Shown in pieces: positions 12,801 through 24,800 of a stretch of DNA of 30,619 nucleotides; positions within the stretch are counted from its first letter, which is position 1, and each line of letters starts with the position of its first letter. Made by a program: the position numbers and the translations under genes. The notes under the pieces are model-generated. The model ran no database searches. It worked only from the letters and a program-made list of their open reading frames with translations, and was not told the origin of the DNA. Source of the stretch: Apostichopus parvimensis (taxonomy: Eukaryota > Echinodermata > Holothuroidea > Aspidochirotida > Stichopodidae); contig KN888843.1 in assembly GCA_000934455.1 (NCBI GenBank), positions 23,985 to 54,603 of the forward strand. Reading direction: 5' to 3'.

Positions 12801-15800
12801 CTCTACCAGGTCTGGCTTTTGTGGAGCCCCATTTTGTCTCAGCCACCACTCTTTAATTACGATCTGGTTTTCCAAATCTACAAACAAAGAGTAATTGCAG
12901 GCAAATTAAACACATATTTAGGTGGAAAAATAGCTATTGATTTCTGGTTACCAAGTAGCAGTATGGGATATTTTACACATCTTTATATCTTCCAAATATT
13001 TTTGTATCACATTGTCAGCTACCACTAGTGGTTTACCGATAATCGGTTGAAGAATTTGAATTGGCCCAATTATTACAGTACTGGTAAAGAATCGTAAATG
13101 GTCAAATTTTTAAGTGCAACTGGTCCTTAAAAGTGATTGGCTGATTTATTTAACATAAAGAAAATGTCACATGCAACCTAAAAAAAATCTATCATCTCCT
13201 TGACCACCTTCTTAATAACTTAGTTACTGAACCAGAGTGCAAAACTTGCTTTGTGGTTTTGATGACATAATGAGCTGGATCTTTGAGGTTTCTAATATAC
13301 CTGAAGCATCCCTACTTAAGATACCACGCTTACCAGGCATCAGATTCCTACTAGGAAAAAGTAACGAAAACTTCTGGAGATAGTGTTTACAAATGTATTA
13401 AACGGTTAGACCGCATTGTTTGCGATCCAATTACAATTCCATTATTGTTGATGTGAACATATAAGCAAATGATACTTTGCAACACGGGCAATGTTGCACT
13501 GCTTCTACCATGTGGACGGAACTTATGTTTCCTTATAAACCCACATACACATTGTGTAGTTTCTTTGCTTAAAGTGACAACAAAGCTACATTGCAATGAG
13601 CATCTAAATAGTCCTGGTGAATCCACGAAAAAGAAAAGAATTAAATAGTGGCTTGGCATACCAGGACCACATTACAAGGATAACAGACATATGCAGCAAG
13701 CAACACAAATTGATTGATAGACAACCATTAGTCTACTGAATGGTCTCAAATATCTTGTTAAACCAACAAGCTCAATAATTTCCTATGAATTGGCTTTAGA
13801 GGAAGTTAGATTGACTGCACGCTGGTAGCACCTTGGAGAAACAAATTGAATGTCACACCAATCCATCTTACAATTACATTCACAGTCAACTTGAGGTGAC
13901 CACTCTGCAATTCATATGATGTCTGAGGCATCCCATATTATGTGCTATATACTGAGGCATCCCACATTATATGCTATATACTGAGGCATCCATCCCCCAT
14001 TACGTGCAATGTACTGATATCATTAAGAGAAGTATAAAGGTTCACATCATGTGAGAAGTCATTTCACAAAACTCACTTTGGTTATTATCACCTTGGTTAC
14101 TAGTCTTTGGTTTAGGAGGAGGAAGATGCTGACAGCTAAAGAGGATTCCATAAACCTTCTTCCTAATAGGACGGAATAAGAAGGTAGATGGAGGGAACTC
14201 CCCAGACATCTCATCGTCTAGTCCGGCATTCAGTTTGATTTCACCCTGAAAGGACAAAATGGCAAATTATGGAACAATACTGAGAAAACAATTCGTCAAC
14301 ATCAAAGCTCAAAAACAGAGAATTATTCACTATGTTTAGGAAAAAAACAATATTGTGTACTGTGATGTAAATCAAATTACTACCCACTTGAGATTAAGAA
14401 TGATAGGGGAACAGATACACTTTACAATGGCAACGTACCAGTTACTAAATACTTCTACATAATCACCACACCACCACTTAAAAGTAATGAAATTAAGACT
14501 GAGGTTAATGCCGAGACTAATACAAGGAACTTGTAAAATAAGTTCAATAGTGGATCTCATTTGCAGCAGTGTGGTATGTAAATGTATCCTATGGTATTGT
14601 CCATATGTATGGCATTGAAAGCCAACCATTTTACACAATTAATTCTCAATGAGATGGATATCTGACGAAAGTCAGCCAACAATCCAAACTTGCTTCAAGT
14701 TCACAACAAACTGCCAATCGAACACATCTACAATAAACCATTAGCATAGATATTTGGGTAATTCCAAGGCACAAATTAGGTTGGTTTATGATTGTTATAT
14801 GATGGCAACATTTGTTTTCCAGGCATATATTATTATTATTTCTCTGCTGTTTGAAATCCCATATTGTTTGTTGAATACTGTATTTATCCTGATTTCCAAT
14901 CTGAAATATGAACAAAACCTGGCTACTTTGGTACCTCTGCATCACCATTGCATAGTTTCTTTTTGCCTTTGATGAGGAATCAAAAAAGCAAGTCTAAGTT
15001 CCCAACGTAGTACGTGTCAAATTCCATGACATTCTTTCCTTGCACTTTTCCATATGAGCATGTTTTAAAGTAAATCGTAATTAAATATTTTAAACTCCAC
15101 CCCGGAAGCTTTAATCAATGCACTGTTTACTCTGGTATGTGTACACTGTAAGTAGCCTATGAGATGCAACTAATGATTAATATTGCACAGAAGGCAGCAT
15201 TTCCAGAGCCCATGAAATTTCATGGGGATGGTAGATGTTGCTGAGGCTAAATGAAAATCACAGAGTTCTGTTTATAAGCATAAAAACCTTGTCTCTCCTC
15301 TCACCTGTGTTAAAATCTGATAAATATACTGCATCATGAGGGCGCTCTCGTGTCTATGCAGAGCTGTCCTGACGACCTCCCGAGGAACGAATGGCAGTGG
15401 CGGTGCCTTGACCACGAGACATGGTGGAGTTGGTTGTTCCATTAAAGGAGGGATGACTTGGCGTGTCACTTGGTCTGAGTCAGATGCTGCCTGTTCTCAA
15501 AAGAAAGCAAGTTGATAGTTATCAGCTTCATTTTAATTGACAATTACTGCTGATGAAAACACTTTCAACGAGACGAGCTGGTAAATAATGGTAATACAAT
15601 GATAAACCAGAAAGCCAATGGGTTTATAGTGATTCCCTGCCAAGTATCAGTACATTACATGTAACACTGCACACAATAACTCTATGCACATGTCATCATC
15701 ATCATATAGATTACTTATGCCTTAGGAAAGAAATCAAATACTTGATATTATGGAGAAAAAACATCATAATTGTTCCTTCAGAAACTGTTAGTTTGAAAAT

Positions 15801-18800
15801 TAGTAATTAATAATGTTGAAGCCCAACTACTGCATGTTTCAAGTGCAAGTGAAATTATGTTTTACTTGAAGGGGGATTTTTAATCAAAAAGAGACTGTTC
15901 AATAATAAGAAAGTGATGGCTTCATCTGTAAATAACCACACCAAACAATTTCTGGTAAATGCTATCTTACAAAGATTACTTACAATTTAATGAAAAGTAC
16001 TTACTTCACTTTGATTGTTCGAAAGGCCTTCATTGTCTCCACTTCAATGCAAAAAGGAAAAGAAAAAGAAACTCCAGAGGTTAAATTTATAAATTTACCA
16101 TTAATTTGGAGATGCCAACCCTTCCAAGAAGGAGATAATAGCTTGATAATGCCTTCTACCGATAACACACAAACCTGGTAGTATGACAGGCAGTTGGATT
16201 TAGCATGAGAAACCATAACCATTTCACTAACATCTGTATTTAATATTTACTTTGTGGTAAGTCTTCTCATATATGACTACATTACTTGCAATGACCTCAT
16301 ACTCTGCTATTTATCATACCATCCTTTGAAGTACATGTGTACTGAGGTGGTTATAACATGTCTGGTCAGCAGGATTCCTACAGTCTTACATATTGTGGGT
16401 AAAAACCAATTCACTTGATATTAATCAACAACCAGAAAGCCAGTCGGCTTTGTGATTCCTTGTCATATAATTTGCTCAAAATCGACACATCTGACTTATG
16501 TATCACTTTCAACTTTGATCTTTTCCAAACATTTTATCTTGTCCAACATGTCAGACAGAAAACAAAGTGATGCAATAGTGTGACATATTGTGCAATACCT
16601 CTGATTCTGCTTGTCATCAATGGACAGTCCACTCAATGCTTTATCCAAAGAATCATCAGCTCTCTGCAATAAGGAACAACCATATATGCACTGGTTATGA
16701 GTGAAAGATGAACTCTCTGTTATATAAATTAATCCTATTACTACTGTAATGCACATGCTGACAATTGGATGGCATAAAAATGTTCATAGAAATAAAGTTT
16801 CAACAAACATTTCCTCAATTTCAACTAACAGTTACTTTATTTACATGAATAGTCCACCGTTCCTTTTCTTTATATAATCTACCATAAATAACTTGAAAAT
16901 TGCAAAACGTTTCAGCAAAGCAACTGTAAGGAGAAAAAATGACATTTGGAAATAACCACAACCGGCAAACTTTTTAATCGTCGAACATTGTCATGATGCC
17001 ACAGGATGACTGTGTCCATATATCTAACGTAGGTGGACATCATACCACATACAAGACACTACACTGATGTCTGCTTGCCAAATGTAATAAGTGTAGTTGA
17101 AATATGGCTTCACAACACCCCAATGTCCTAATGCCTAATGTAGTTTGGTATGCTGGAGGTTTGCAAGTCGGTCTATTATTGGTCTTCCCAGAATAACTTG
17201 TTGCATGTTCCCTGGGACGGAGACTATTTGTTGGATATAAGGTTCCCCTTGACAGAGCCTCCACCATCACACTCTCTGTCCCTGCTATGTTAAATGTCCG
17301 AAAGTGTAAATTCCAATCCTTGCAATGCATCAGCAGTTCCCAAGTCAGCTGGTACAACATGGTGTGTGTTGGAGTGTATCCCCCTTAACGATTGACACAG
17401 GCCACCACCATTATGTTGTCGGTGAGGACTATTACTCTGGAGTTCCTCACTTGTGGAAGGAAGGCCTGCAATGCTCGTGTGACGGCCAACAACTCCAACA
17501 GATAGATGAGATAATTCTACCAGGGACCACGTCACCCACGCTGTTTGATTTAGCCAATGAGCTCCCCACCCTGTCAGTGAAGCGTCTGTTGCTATGGATG
17601 TCATTGGTAGATCTGGAATGGAAGCCCTCCTATCCAATGTTCTGCAGTGGACCACCACTGGAGATGTGGAACTATATCCTCTGCTCGCTAAAATTTCCCC
17701 CTCCAGTGCTACCTTTTGGACAGGATCCAAGGGTGTTGGTGTAACTCTACCTCTGTCCCCAAAAGGTGGACCAGAGGCAAACTCTATTTTGTATCCCTAA
17801 GATACTGTCTTCAACATCTGATCTGAGCCGATAGTAGGTCTTGTCTCTCTTGTTATATACCATCATGATCATGTTTCTTCATAGGATAGAACCTGTCGAA
17901 GCCCTCTACTACGCAAGTTATAATGGTGAGGTACAATTGTCATAGGTTTGATTTTAACATGTCGTATGCCAGCATCGACGAGTTCGGCAGATGACAATCC
18001 TGACCATGAAATAATATTGTCGACCCATCGAAGACGAGGTCTGCCAGGGCCCCGACGAGTACCGGCAGGAAGACCACCATTCGCAGCACGTGCAAAGCCA
18101 CCCTGTCTTGCCGCATGTCCAAGTCACATGGTTTTCCTACGAATGATGTCGTTGGATGAGAAACACCACCGACCGCCAATCATATCATGCAGCCTTCCGT
18201 TTGTAACATGGTCTTGCCACCTTTATGCGGTTGAGGACTACTTCACTCCACTGACTTAGCCAAGGTCTCTCTACAGGTCACCTACTCCTGCAGTCTCTGC
18301 TGGAATCTACCTGCAAAATCCCCTAAATGGAAGTGCCATCACTCTTAGTCTTGCCTCAAACAAAGGCAACCTGATCAACAAGACCACATTCTCCCTTCAA
18401 GATGTCATCGATCTCATCGGGCCGTAAGCTAGTCCTATCAAGGGACCCAACAGCAAGAGGAGCTACCCCGCCTCGTTCCTCAAGACCTGCACCTCATCTC
18501 CTGGGTAGTTGTAACTCACAAGAACTTCAGCAATCAACATAAGGACCGATTAAATGAAGGTTGCTAACCTTGTGTCAAATATTTTTAAAAAGAGAGTACT
18601 ATTGCTCTAATGACTTACATCTCCATCAGCTCCTGCCACGTTCTGGTCACCGTTGTTGTTTTGCTTCTGCAAAGATAAATCAGAAGAATGAGAATCAGAG
18701 AATGCCAAATGAGCCATAGTTCACATGAGAATATGTTAACAGTACTACAGAAAAGATTTCAGGTTTTGATCATTTCCGAAGTCCATGATCAACACGGTTC

Positions 18801-21800
18801 TTGCATTCATGTTTACAATGCTTTCATACTTTCTCTTGACATCGAATGACCTTAACCAATAGCGTTGTACGGGATCCCGGGTCAAGTGAATCCCAGAATC
18901 CCAATCAGGGTATTGACTAGTCCTGACCACAAATTGTGTAAATACTACTAGGAGTGGTAAAACATCCGGTTATTACATTCGTTTCGATATCATTCCCGGG
19001 AATCCCGGACATAATAAAATAACTACGTGTTACTATTTGAAGTGAAGAAAAGAAAACACATTATTTTGGTGTCTGTGTTCTTATTTTGAATAACGTACTT
19101 ATCAATTTACGTACTGGCCTAGACCTATCATTTAACGAATCAACTTTTCACGTAGTAATTGGGACCTAGACTACAACAAATATCTAAAGTTACTTTGGCT
19201 TAGCATGTTGCGGGACCGCAAAGTTATTCTGAAATTTTCTTTAATTATTCTTTCATCGTACGATATCTGTGAAGGTTTGCCATGTGTAAAATCTAACCAC
19301 ATGCATTTCACCTCATTTTGATATAATAATTATAACGATTTAATAAATTTTGAGGCAAAACTACCATGGTAGCTATACATGTGGCATCCATGAAATGTTT
19401 GTTTTCTGACGAGTTACAACTTTGATGACAAACTCACATTAAATCAATATTGACTACTAAGTACTGCTCCTTGATTATTAGTAGCTACAGTAAGCAACAT
19501 TTGTTCACGTCTCAATAAAATTGCAAAGTCCTTGTTTAGAATCATAAAGACCAGTCCATCAAATTAATGACAAAATCTCAATCCTTTCAAGCTTAAGTTA
19601 TCTGACTTGATTTGCTTCAGTTTCTAATGTTCACAAATTGCTTTATTAATCTACAGTTTGTAACGATCTGCCAGACTACCTATAAATCTATACATACTTG
19701 TTTGGGCTGCCTTGGTCCCCTAGCTGTGGTCTTCTTGTTTGTATGGAAGTTGTATCTTGGACCTGCAAAAATAATTATCACAATATAAATCAAACTTCAG
19801 CAGTTTTGGGCTTAACAATTCAGCTCTGAAGGATTTGACAGTTAGCCTCACTCATGCAGTGTTCAATGAATATTCCAGTGACAGACAATGCAACATTCAT
19901 CCTCACTAGAGAAATACTTCACACGGTTTGTTTTAAGCCAAATATCAATATCTTGTTCCTCACTCCAGATATGGTTGATGGAATGTAAATTATTTTGACA
20001 ACTGAGCCTTTCCATACTCCAGAAAGTGCATAATCAACAGGTAGTCTGTGATGTCATCACAGTAGGGTGAGCTGTTTCACAATCATGGTACACAAGTTTG
20101 TTCACGGAGGTTCCAAATTGTAGTATTCTTTTATAAAGGGCTTCGGGTCTTGTTCTGTTCCACAGACAGTAAATGTTTATGTTCTAACATTTTTGTAGAA
20201 ATATGTTAAGCATTTAAATAAAATATCTCATGATCAAAACTATAGAAAAACTGGTTACCTCATACATTTTCAGCTTTTTACAGCTGGCACGAACCCTGCA
20301 TCCATGTATTTCCCTTGGTCATCCCAAACATATAGCCTACTTATACATGTTTCCACTGCAGGACAACCAAAATTTCAGCAGGCCAACCAAAACTTGGTGG
20401 TCTGGTTGTCCTGGGGACAACCACTTGAAATTTCTTAAATTTATACACTGCATGTTGTTGTAGGCATAGTTCAAATTTCTGGTGCGGATAATGTAGTGTT
20501 AATCCTACAGTACTTTTGTTTACATTGGAGCCACCTTTTTCTCGCAACGGCTTCGAAAAATTTGTATCTTTCATTTCACAAGTTTCCATTTCATTCTCTG
20601 CTTCATTAACGACAAATTCCTGCGGTCAGATACATGTACGATTTTCACATGCATTTGAAAGTGTACAAAATTTCATTGATCACTTCGTGTGCGAATTTCT
20701 GAGATCGTGGCAAAGAATTCTATGGTAGTTAAATGATCACAGTGCTGTACTACTGTAAGCTTTACCTTGGCAGATTGTGGTTACAAGGTTTACAGACTTT
20801 GACCTTTGTCGGCTTTTTTTACAGATGGTAGAAGAAATGAATCACCATTGGCAACACACCAAACATTCTGAAGCATGAAACAAACTGTGAGTAATGGTTC
20901 AAATGTATGACCCTGTGGCTTGCGTACCTTTGCCTCTTTGTCTAGTCCATGCATCCTTGGTACACGAGTAGTAATATTCAACCGATGCTTTTAACCTCTG
21001 AACTTTGTTCTCGAAACGGCTCGCCGAAGTCTTGAAGACGTCGTTACCGATGGCATCCAGATCAAATATGTTTGGGATAGCACGTACATAATTGACCAAG
21101 GACTTGAAAATGACATCCATGGGTGGGAGAGTTCCGTGTGGTGACCGTTCCTGACAAAGACAAAAACAGACTTGCTTTCACTGTTGACATTGTACTACCC
21201 AATATTCAAACAATCTTCTCTCTCTCCACAACAACATACCCTTATCAGGATGCTCAGGAGCTTAAGCTACAAATCAATATACTGTACATGATCATATCAG
21301 GAACCTTCTTAACTGTACATGTATGATGTCATAGCTCCTGGTGTTAAGACTTCCAACATATACATGTACTTATTGCATCGATATATAAATATGGAAAGGT
21401 TCTGTATAATTTGAATTCCAAAAGGGACTAAGCCCAAAAAAGGGACTAAGCCCCAAATGTTTCATCTAAAATATACATTTTTAGAGATGTGACACTTAAG
21501 TGATCCTTAAATATCCAATCAGGTTACAGTACATAGTTTAACACTTTTCAAAACTTTTTTTAAACATGAAAGAACACTTTTAAGAACACATGAAAGAACA
21601 CTTTAAAAGACACCTGAATGGATGGATGATACAAATATTAGCAAATGCAGCAAATTCGTGTGAAGAGATCTTAAAGCAATAAAATTATGACCATGTAATA
21701 ACAGGTCAGCTATGACATACAGTGTGAAGGAGCTCTAAAACAAGCTTAGCAACAAAGATCAATGGCTAGAATTTGAAATACAAGTATTCACTCTCATTTC

Positions 21801-24800
21801 CCTTAGACAGCTACTGTACAAGAATTAAGCCTCAAACAACATGCCAATATATGTGCTAATTACATAAACACATGCCTGAAAATACTTCATGTTAGAACAA
21901 ACAGAATAAAACTTCCAAGTGCTATACTGTAGGAGTAGTATGATTTTAAATATCACAATGGCTGGATACAAGTATTTGATGTTAACAACAGTCAAAAGTT
22001 GATAATTTGATGGCATAGAAGACTGCTGCCAGATTGTGTTGGATGTTTTGGTCAAATCTGATACTCTTGATTATAAGAATGTTTGGTTCCTTCGTACTCA
22101 CCTTCATGTCACTTAATGGATGGTCAGAGTGCAAGAGTGACCAGTGGAACTGTGACAGGTCATCATCAGAGAGAATGTGGTTACCTAATGGAAAGAAATG
22201 GTAGGTTAGTACTGAGACCAAACTGAAGAAACGGTACTGAGACCCAGCATGTAAATAGACACATCTACACAGCTCTTGTTGGTAAAGATCTGAATATCTT
22301 TAATATAAATCAATCTTTGATATCTTGCATAGTTAAACTGTGATGCCATCGTTTGAGATACTGTACAAGTCATCACAAGTTCAAAACTAAACACAATAGT
22401 AGGTCTCACTAATTTTCAAACTGAACCCTAGCCTGACAATTCTGCTTAGTGCATACACAACTTTGCTAACACTGGTCAAAGATATGGTTATTAATAGCAT
22501 GTGGTTATGAAAGTATGTATCTCGCCGAGGCGTGACAACAAGATGATGTTATCTTATTTCACTTGGTGATAAATACCAGCTAGCAGGTATACTAGTAGCC
22601 AAAGTGTGTGGTAACTGAGTATGTGCCACAGACCTTACCATGCTGACAACTTATTGCATGTTACTGTTACCCCTACACTACCAATTATATACTCAAATTC
22701 TACACACAGTTTTGGTTCTTTTGCAAAGAAATGAGCAAATTGATCTTTGCTTGGAAGTTTTAATGTTCACAAATATGCTGACACCATGGTATGCTCTTGA
22801 AAAGGTTGCATCTCTCACTAGACAAACAAAAGTCTCTGTACCACACAAACCTGTGTCAGCTCAAAATACAGTATCATTGTTTATTAATTACCATTTTGCA
22901 TAATTTGACAATGAGGTACATATTGAAGACTATGAAACTACAATAGAAAGGGCTGCTCTCTGTTAGATATTTTGTTGATCAATAAAAGCAAATTCATGAA
23001 TCAATATATTACAAGCATTCATTATTAAAATCTCAGAAAGGGACCACAGTGTGCTATCAATGTACAAACATTTGAAATGCGTTTCTTCAGAACAACATTT
23101 TTAACGAGGTTTCGGGAGAGATCGTCTATTGGAATTATCTCTACATTGCACACCACTCAGCTTCACACAAAGTGCTAGATATCCTACCAAGTAAAGCCCC
23201 CATGACGATGAATCTCTCCAATGGCAGATCTAGCATTTTAGCAAACTCTTCAAGGTGAAACTGCTGGGATGTTATCTCCCCCCTCATCGACAACTTGAAA
23301 CGGTGAGATGAGAACAGCTGGGGCGGGTTGAAAAAAGCAAACTCGGCACTCTGAGTCATGACAGCGTGTCCCCCCGTCTCATAGAGGGCGTTCATGATCT
23401 CCCGGTTGTGATCATGCATACTGATTACGCATGAAATACCACACTGTCGCAATGCCAAGCGGATGCACGTATCTGGGAATGAAAAAAAAAATGTTTGTAG
23501 ATTAGTGAGAGGCCTTAATTAGTGATTCTTGGCCCCATTTTATGTGAGAACATTTGATATACTGTACATTGTGAACAAGGTTCTTGTACTCAATATGGTG
23601 GATCCACATGCCAAATATGAATTAAGTCACCCACACAGTACTTTTGAAGTTATTGTGTAACTTATTAACTTTGACCTCTATCAAACTTTGACCTCCACAG
23701 GAAATAGTAGGATTTTGTACTAAGTAAAGTGTCTGAAGCACATCCAAACTTTACTTTTGGTTATATCTAGTTTACATATTTACCACCTTTGACCTCTGTT
23801 GACCTTTCACCTCCACAGAAAACAAAGGGTTCTTGGAGTCAATAAAGTATACAGTATGATCCACATCCATACATGTTTAAATCATCCAACCTTTGGCTTT
23901 GGAGTTACAGTATATGTATTTATAGCTTTCAGACTTTGACCTTTGCTGACCCTCACCTTCTGAGAACACTATATCCTTCTTGTACTCAAAACATTGGATC
24001 CACATACAATGTCTGAAGTTCAAAACACCCGGCTGACCTATGAGTGACCTATCCTCTCCACAAACAACTTCATAGAGCAAAGTGTAATATACACACACAC
24101 TATCCCCATTGCATACTGTAGTTTACTAAGGTCTTTGGCACGAAATCAAGAATGCACGCATCAGCTCTGCAATTCTGTACCTTTTTACTACTTTCTAGAG
24201 CAACCCCCCCCCCCCAGTGCAAAGTGATTTATTTATAATATAACACTGCTCATAACATACTTGAATATTTGTACAAGACACTGGAGCAAACTAGACGACC
24301 AGGATTGGAGAGAAAATGAAGATGAAATTAACCATTATTTATGACAAACTTTGCAAAGTCTGCCAAAAGGACATGCAAGTCCAATGATATATTTGAAAGT
24401 ACTGTACAGAAGCATGTTTCTCATATTACTGGACGGTTAGAAGCAATAATGAGGGCAAAAATTTGTTAGAATATGGATTATTATGTACTATTCAGTATGC
24501 AATGCATTAAGACAATGTCAGAGTTAAAAATTCTGTACCAAACGGTTGGTACGAGGTCCATTGAAGTAACTTTAGCTATTTTCCAGTTGACACAACTATC
24601 ATGTGCTCCTAACGAGCTATCAGAGCAAGGTTATACTCCTGTAACCAAATCAACATTGTGTTTTCATCCCTCCCAACTGGTGCAACCAACACTCTGATAA
24701 GTAACACAGAGTTCTCCAGGCTATAAAATGTGAACAAGCTGCAGGCATGCTCACCACATACCTCTACAATACATTTGCCGTTTCTCCTCAGAGACAGCTA

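Larger units (their letters stand above)
16664..18618 (-). other. Intron 6 (e6-e7), carries retroelement remnants
   Basis: GT-AG, 1,955 nt. The left part 16664-17035 is ordinary AT-rich intron. 17040-18560 is distinctly GC-richer, transposon-derived DNA (see the next entries). Confidence 0.85.
19763..20927 (-). other. Intron 4 (e4-e5)
   Basis: GT-AG, 1,165 nt. It contains an inverted-repeat cluster at 20355-20440 and a TTTGACCT-family fragment at about 20775-20820. Confidence 0.9.
23512..24035 (+). repeat. Composite repeat array, TTTGACCT family in three tandem units
   Basis: It starts with the AGAAAGCC-family module (TTAGTGATTCTTGGCCCC). Three units of about 130-150 bp follow, each with TTTGACCT...TGACCTCC, a GGTTCTTGTACTCAAT-like block, and GTGGATCCACATGCC. 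Units begin near 23670, 23788 and 23935. Confidence 0.65.

Noticed and set aside
13387-13659. 90-codon minus-strand frame in intron 10
   Set aside because: No recognised domain and no fit to exon phase. Similar length frames occur by chance here.
13923-14010. CRISPR-like 29-bp periodicity
   Set aside because: Units abut directly with no unique spacers, in a eukaryotic intron, so it is a minisatellite.
15484-15490. Alternative acceptor AG four bases inside exon e9
   Set aside because: Using it would break the phase-0 join with e8 and shift the conserved frame.
17325-17744. 139-codon open frame on the plus strand
   Set aside because: It is antisense to the DIRS-like RNase H remnant, whose minus-strand motifs explain the sequence.
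20516-20728. 70-codon plus-strand frame in intron 4
   Set aside because: No recognisable motif and no partner exon. It is expected by chance in this much AT-rich sequence.
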